A DNA stretch of 37,146 nt, taken from Lachnospiraceae bacterium (GTDB lineage: Bacteria; Bacillota; Clostridia; Lachnospirales; Lachnospiraceae). The notes under the pieces are model-generated. The model had not been told where the DNA came from, made no database searches, and saw nothing but the letters and a program-made list of their open reading frames with translations. The position numbers were made by a program, and so were the translations under genes. This document shows positions 33,118 through 37,146 of this stretch, one piece after another. The stretch is taken from positions 1 through 37,146 of the forward strand of contig JAILLW010000012.1 in the NCBI GenBank assembly GCA_024692955.1. Reading direction: 5' to 3'. Each line of letters starts with the position of its first letter. Positions within the stretch are counted from its first letter, which is position 1.

Positions 33118-33663
33118 TCAGTCTTCACCCACAAGATACACCTTCCGGAAGTCATGTTCCACGGCGGGAAGGAATTTCATTATCACATCTTCCGTGCGCA
33201 TCTTCAGACTCGAAGTGTTCACGCAGGGATGGCATCCGAGAAACTCCTCCTTCAGCACATCTTCGTCGATCAGAAGCTGTACCGCGTGATCCTTATCGTT
33301 CATCAGACCCATAATGCTCACGGCTCCCGGCTCGATATCCAGATATTTCAGCATGTCTTCGGGATCCGCGAAGGAAAGTCTGGCCGAATTGATCTGGGCG
33401 GAAAGCTCTTTTGTCTTAAACTTCTTGTCTCCCGGCATCATCAGCAGATAAAACGCGCTCTTCTGCCGGTTGGTCAGAAACAGATTCTTGCAGATGACAA
33501 CTCCCAGGACCGCATCGATCTCGTTGCAGGCCTCCATTGTGTCCGCATGCTCATGATCGGTCCGCTGATATTCGATCCCCAGGGAATCCAGCAGGTCATA
33601 CGTCCTTACTTCCCGGGGAAGACGGGCTCCGGTGTCTTCGGGTCTTCCGTTCATCAATTCCAT
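33118..33663 (-). CDS. YbaK/ProX-type aminoacyl-tRNA deacylase
   Basis: A 181-residue cytoplasmic editing enzyme, probably clearing mischarged tRNA(Pro) such as Ala-tRNA(Pro). The family is recognised from 'YDLLDSLGIEYQRTDHEHADTME', 'VVICKNLFLTNRQKSAFYLLMMPG' (with the catalytic-site Lys) and 'FLGCHPCVNTSSLKMRTEDV'. The last is the ProX 'G-x-H-P-x-x-N-T-x-S' substrate loop, near residue 143. The length matches stand-alone ProX proteins (~165-180). AAGGAG lies 9 nt before the start. It is a single-gene unit between the rplJ promoter and a repeat region. Confidence 0.92.
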   Translation of the reverse strand: MELMNGRPEDTGARLPREVRTYDLLDSLGIEYQRTDHEHADTMEACNEIDAVLGVVICKNLFLTNRQKSAFYLLMMPGDKKFKTKELSAQINSARLSFADPEDMLKYLDIEPGAVSIMGLMNDKDHAVQLLIDEDVLKEEFLGCHPCVNTSSLKMRTEDVIMKFLPAVEHDFRKVYLVGED

Positions 33664-33734
33664 TTTTCCATACTCCTTGCTTGTTTATTCCCCGGTTTGT
33701 TATCCGGTTTATTCCGCGGCGCTGTCGTTTATCA

Positions 33735-33905
33735 GCGGTGAGGCGCATTGCCACGGTCAGTCCTGCGGGGTTCCGCAGCCGGCAGGCATAGTCAGCGGTC
33801 AGGCCTGCGGGGTTCTTCCACGGTCAGGCACATTGCCACGGTCAGTCCTGCGGGTTCTCCACGGTCGGCAGGCACAGTCAGCGGTCAGGCCTGCGGGTTC
33901 TCCGC
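33735..33905. repeat. Degenerate ~85-bp direct repeat between the DarT-like and deacylase genes
   Basis: The segment beginning ATTGCCACGGTCAGTCC at 33747 recurs at 33832. The segment AGTCAGCGGTCAGGCC at 33790 recurs at 33876. Both contain a GGTCAG(G/T)CCTGCGGG submotif, four times in total. The repeat overlaps the last codons and stop of the DarT-like gene. The 33664-33884 stretch contains nothing else recognisable. Confidence 0.85.
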
Positions 33906-35942
33906 TTCATTTCTTGCCCTGATAAGGTTAAGATACGGTTCGTATCCGAAATACCACTCGCAGACCTCCGCGCATATTCTTTCCCGGTCAAGAATGTCTT
34001 TGTATTCTTCAAGCGTGCTCTTATCCTTAAAAAGGCATTTCAGGATGCAGTCCTTCGGGATCTCCTCAAAGCACTGAACCTCTGCCTGAGGGCTGGTCGT
34101 ATATTTCCGCTCTTCCTCTTTTTCCCCGGGAAAGATGATCTCACGGATATACTTCTCCGTCTTTTGCTCACCGTTTGTCCCGGATGTCCGGCCGTCTACT
34201 TCAGGCGCGAACATACTCTCAAAATCAGCGGCCGTATCGGCGATCCCGCTTCCCTTTATGATCCGGCCGGTGGCCGCGTTATGGTCATAATAGCGGCAGT
34301 CTCTTTCCACCACCTTTCGGGGATCAAGGAGAAGGATGCACCACTTCCAGTCTTTGCAGGCATCATCATGCTCCCGCTTTCGATAAAACATCTGATAATT
34401 CGGGAAGCTTACGGACATACAGACCGGAATCGGATTGTCATCCCCCCGCAGCGCATCCAGTCTTGCATCATCCGTAGCATAAAAGGCAATGCTCCGTGCC
34501 TCCAGCTTCCCCGCGGGAAGGAGTCCGTTCCTCAATATGTTTTCCAGATTGTCGGCGTTTGTAAAATGCGTAAAGTACTCGATCTTTCTGTCGTCGATGA
34601 TCTTCTTTATGTTTGCGGTTTCCCGCTGCTTCCGTTCCTTTTCCGCGGCCTTTCTCTGCTCCTCCTCGAGCCTTCTTTGCTCCTCCTCAATCTTTCTTTG
34701 CTTTTCCTCTTCTTCTTTCCGGATCCTGCCGGCCAGTACGGTCTTCTGCGATAAAGATGCGAAGGGCCCGTATTCGGGGTGCCGAAGCAGAAGATCGCTG
34801 TCAAGACATCCGATCAGATTGCGAATCCGGCCGTCATCCTCCTTTTTATCAAGCTTCTCTTCGATAAGCCGGATGATCTCCTCCTCACCGCATTTTTCAA
34901 GTGCCGCCTTAAGATTTAACGGAACGGCATTCGGAGTCGTTATGTAAGTATAGTAAATGTCTTTTTTATCCGGATAATGATCCAGAAGCCAGCTTATGTA
35001 TTCCGGAAAGTTCCCCTCGAACAGATGCGCGGCATCGAAGGGCAGTTCCGTCTGAAAGAGCAGATCCAGTACCTGCTTTGCTTCCGCTTCATCGATGCTG
35101 TGATCCTTCAGATGATACCGGAGGATCCGTTCCTCCATCCGTCCTGCGGCCTTCCGGTTCGGAATTCCCGCATGGATCAGCGTATACACTTCGACCGGTT
35201 CGATCCTGCGGCTTTTGGCGAATCTTTCGAGCAGGCCGCGGTAAATGTCATACAGAGGAATGTCCTCATAATACTGCTTCAGGCGCGTTTTCAGTTCGTC
35301 AAAGTCTTCCTTCCTTCCGGGATTTACCGGCGCGAGATTCCGGGCCTTCGTCTTTTTCCCGTCTTCCGTTGTTCTTTTTTCAAAGTAAACATACCGGTAT
35401 TCTCCGTAATAAAACTCTCCCGGTTCTTCCATATCCGGATCTTCCGAACGGCCGATACCGTATTCCGATATGTCACCCGGCGAAAGATACCCGCGGATCT
35501 CTTCACCTGTTTTTAGTTCCCGGATCTTCAGCGTTACGTCTTCCTCCGGGCTCCGCTGCCAGACTCCCCGGATGATCCCGATCCTTTTAATTCCGTCCGA
35601 GCGGTAGCGATTCTTTTGCTCCGTCCCGGAAGGGGCTCCCCCTCCTGCCGGGATGTGTCCGCTATGTGCCGGGGCGGGGCCGTTTTGTGTCTGGCCGGGG
35701 CCGTTTCCCGGGAGGAATACCCGGATCACGGATCTCTTTTTTGCCGGGGTGGCCGGGCTGCTTGCCGGGGTGGAGCCGCTTTGTGCCGGGCCGGGGACGT
35801 TCTGTGCCGGGGTGGCCGGGCTGTTAACAAATATTATGCTCTTCTTCTTTTTGGGAACAGTATCCGGCCGGTCATCTGGCCGATTGTTTGGCTGATTGTC
35901 TGGCCGGTCATCTGACTGATTGTTCATCTGATTGTTTTCCAT
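33885..35942 (-). CDS. darT: DarT-like DNA ADP-ribosyltransferase toxin with a long N-terminal extension
   Basis: A 685-residue predicted toxin; DarT proteins attach ADP-ribose from NAD+ to bases of single-stranded DNA. Residues 1-95 are low complexity (Asn/Asp/Gln/Pro, then Ala/Pro/Gly). Residues ~105-420 are a mixed, later helical region I do not recognise. A Glu/Arg/Lys coiled coil (~405-445) leads to the DarT domain (~447-650): 'YFTHFTNADNLENILRNGLL' with the NAD-binding His, 'FYATDDARLDALRG', and 'SPQAEVQCFEEIP' whose Glu (~620) matches the catalytic Glu of 'AEFL'. Stand-alone DarT is ~200-230 residues, so two thirds of this protein is extra. GGAGG precedes the start. It follows the NADAR antitoxin gene by 150 bp, supporting a toxin-antitoxin pair. 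Confidence 0.83.
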   Translation of the reverse strand: MENNQMNNQSDDRPDNQPNNRPDDRPDTVPKKKKSIIFVNSPATPAQNVPGPAQSGSTPASSPATPAKKRSVIRVFLPGNGPGQTQNGPAPAHSGHIPAGGGAPSGTEQKNRYRSDGIKRIGIIRGVWQRSPEEDVTLKIRELKTGEEIRGYLSPGDISEYGIGRSEDPDMEEPGEFYYGEYRYVYFEKRTTEDGKKTKARNLAPVNPGRKEDFDELKTRLKQYYEDIPLYDIYRGLLERFAKSRRIEPVEVYTLIHAGIPNRKAAGRMEERILRYHLKDHSIDEAEAKQVLDLLFQTELPFDAAHLFEGNFPEYISWLLDHYPDKKDIYYTYITTPNAVPLNLKAALEKCGEEEIIRLIEEKLDKKEDDGRIRNLIGCLDSDLLLRHPEYGPFASLSQKTVLAGRIRKEEEEKQRKIEEEQRRLEEEQRKAAEKERKQRETANIKKIIDDRKIEYFTHFTNADNLENILRNGLLPAGKLEARSIAFYATDDARLDALRGDDNPIPVCMSVSFPNYQMFYRKREHDDACKDWKWCILLLDPRKVVERDCRYYDHNAATGRIIKGSGIADTAADFESMFAPEVDGRTSGTNGEQKTEKYIREIIFPGEKEEERKYTTSPQAEVQCFEEIPKDCILKCLFKDKSTLEEYKDILDRERICAEVCEWYFGYEPYLNLIRARNEAENPQA

Positions 35943-36092
35943 TTTTGCCTCCGCTGCTTTTATAATATGTCGTTTAGTTTTGATACTGCCCGTATCCTCT
36001 TTTGCTTTCGTCCGGTTTTCCTGTCATTGCGTCCTGTTTTGTCATCATATAGATGCGCTGATGCGCTCTATGCGATTTCGGAACGGCTCCCG

Positions 36093-36860
36093 TCAGATCA
36101 GGTCCGTCAGGCTCATCTGTTCATAGGTTACCGCTTGAAACACTTCGTCGTCATCGTCGTTGTCATTGTCATCGTCATTGTCACCGTCATTGTCGTCATC
36201 ATTGTCTTCATCATTTCTTTGATACACGATCTTCAGGAAGCTCTCCTTATCTTTCAGTGCTTCCTTTTCTTTGCCGGCCATACACAGCCCCGTATAAACC
36301 GCCGCCGCTTCCGCCTGACAGTTGATCGACCTTTGCGGATTAAACTCGATATCCGTAAACGCATTATAGGAGAGGATTGCTTTTGACAGTTCCGGATCCT
36401 TCGCCAGTGCATTGACATAGAGCCAGTTGTAGAAGTACGTTTTCGGTTCAAGCGGAAACTCAAGTTCGCCGAGTTTAAAACAGACCAGCCTGCCGCTGTC
36501 AAAAAGGCGGCTGTCCTTTTTGGCATCCCGGGGGCTTTTCTGAAGAATATCCGTATACGGTCCGCCGTTCTCAAAGGTCTTTGCCGATTGAAAAAGCTGC
36601 TCTACCGAATAGATCTTCCCGCTCTTCATGACAACGGAGAGGTTGAACGCGCTTAGCCTGTTTCCGATGGCCTCCGGTGATTTCGATGAGATCTCCAGGA
36701 TCCTGCTCTCCGGAAACAGCATGCGAAAAGAAGCATGGAGGCTCTGTATGCTCCTTTGCTTCTGCTGTACGGAAAAACCGCTGTAAAACTGAAATTCCGT
36801 CTCTTCCTTCTTAAAGTATGGTGCGGTTTCGATCGCTCTGAAAACCGGTCTTGAAGCCAT
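36093..36860 (-). CDS. NADAR-domain antitoxin of the DarT1-associated type
   Basis: A 255-residue protein. The start at 36860 (MASRPVF) follows an AGGAGGAGG run. Nearly the whole length matches DarT1-associated NADAR proteins as I know them: 'MASRPVF', 'FYSGFSVQQKQRSIQSLH', 'EISSKSPEAIGNRLSAFN', 'VEQLFQSAKTFENGGPYTD', 'LEPKTYFYNWLYVNAL' and 'FTDIEFNPQRSINCQAEAAA'. These NADAR enzymes remove ADP-ribose from guanine in DNA and so reverse the DarT1 modification. An unusual Asp/Asn tract of ~25 residues (~215-240), encoded by a GAY/AAY microsatellite, lies near the C-terminus. It precedes the DarT-like gene in the same orientation, as expected for an antitoxin. Confidence 0.88.
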   Translation of the reverse strand: MASRPVFRAIETAPYFKKEETEFQFYSGFSVQQKQRSIQSLHASFRMLFPESRILEISSKSPEAIGNRLSAFNLSVVMKSGKIYSVEQLFQSAKTFENGGPYTDILQKSPRDAKKDSRLFDSGRLVCFKLGELEFPLEPKTYFYNWLYVNALAKDPELSKAILSYNAFTDIEFNPQRSINCQAEAAAVYTGLCMAGKEKEALKDKESFLKIVYQRNDEDNDDDNDGDNDDDNDNDDDDEVFQAVTYEQMSLTDLI

Positions 36861-36962
36861 CTTCCGCCTCCTCCTGCTTTTGTGACACACGCGTCATATT
36901 TGCTATTAGACATATGGTATCCGGTATCCGATACGCTGTATCCGGATTCGGTATTCTCCAAA

Positions 36963-36968
36963 ATTATA
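36963..36968 (-). promoter_or_regulatory. Candidate -10 box of the NADAR-DarT operon
   Basis: A perfect TATAAT on the minus strand about 100 bp upstream of the NADAR start. No convincing -35 was found. The leader downstream has short GGATAC direct repeats (~36905-36945). Confidence 0.4.
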
Positions 36969-36974
36969 TCACGG

Positions 36975-37085
36975 TTCCCGCGGCTGTACTACCGGTTGCC
37001 GGGGCATTCGGCGGTTGCCGATACTTCCGGTGGCTGCCGGGGCTTCCGGTAACTGCCGGGGCTTCCGGTGGCTGCCGGGCCTTCA
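36975..37085. repeat. Degenerate ~19-bp tandem repeat at the window edge
   Basis: Repeats of a unit like TTCCGGTGGCTGCCGGGGC with a 19-bp period at about 37025, 37044 and 37063; more diverged copies lie to the left. No gene was recognised from 36969 to 37146. Confidence 0.75.
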
Positions 37086-37146
37086 CTCTCATCTTCCGGA
37101 CGCATTGCCGGCAGCCCGGATCACCGGCCCTCCGGCAACTGACTGT

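Overview
The window looks like chromosomal DNA of a moderately GC-rich clostridial Firmicute, most likely Lachnospiraceae-like. This is inferred from strong AGGAGG ribosome binding sites, a c-di-GMP-I riboswitch, an L10-leader-controlled rplJ-rplL operon, a DUF2752 membrane protein, and a giant secreted leucine-rich-repeat protein of the type common in gut and rumen clostridia. Most genes lie on the minus strand. No integrase, transposase, phage gene or CRISPR array was seen.

Layout. 1-60: the 3' end of a tRNA and a terminator. 182-6652: a 2,156-residue secreted multidomain LRR protein, flanked on both sides by a ~97-bp direct repeat that carries a hairpin. 6867-10471: a divergent two-component pair, a NarL-type regulator and a 7TM hybrid histidine kinase with receiver and HPt domains. 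10532-11620: a membrane-anchored HEVGH metalloprotease resembling the anthrax lethal factor/PPEP fold. 11685-14069: a c-di-GMP-I riboswitch with its own promoter and terminator, controlling a membrane protein of unknown function and a D,D-carboxypeptidase.

14105-19532: an eight-gene operon-like run read leftwards: AIM24-family protein, ExbB/TolQ-like channel, ExbD/TolR-like protein, two further small ExbD-like single-pass proteins, a membrane-anchored OB-fold-like protein, DUF445 and a LUD-domain protein. An ExbB/ExbD motor in an apparently single-membrane organism, with three ExbD-like subunits of which only one keeps the transmembrane Asp, is the strongest candidate here for a poorly described system.

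19533-21564 is gene-poor: decayed-looking sequence, a PD-(D/E)XK-nuclease-like gene whose 3' end lies in a 37-bp tandem repeat, and a 52-bp palindromic tandem repeat. 21565-31642 is a signalling operon: a double-receiver protein, an HD-GYP phosphodiesterase with a sensory membrane domain, a beta-propeller hybrid histidine kinase, a degenerate HD-GYP-like protein with a large beta-rich tail, and DUF2752. Together with the riboswitch it points to active c-di-GMP signalling.

31717-33058 is the rplJ-rplL ribosomal operon with promoter, L10 leader, attenuator and terminator; rpoB does not follow it. 33118-33663 is a YbaK/ProX-type tRNA deacylase. 33885-36860 is a predicted toxin-antitoxin pair: a NADAR-domain antitoxin followed by a DarT-like DNA ADP-ribosyltransferase with an unusually long N-terminal extension. 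Short intergenic tandem repeats recur (around 20.1, 21.1, 33.8 and 37.0 kb) and seem characteristic of this genome.
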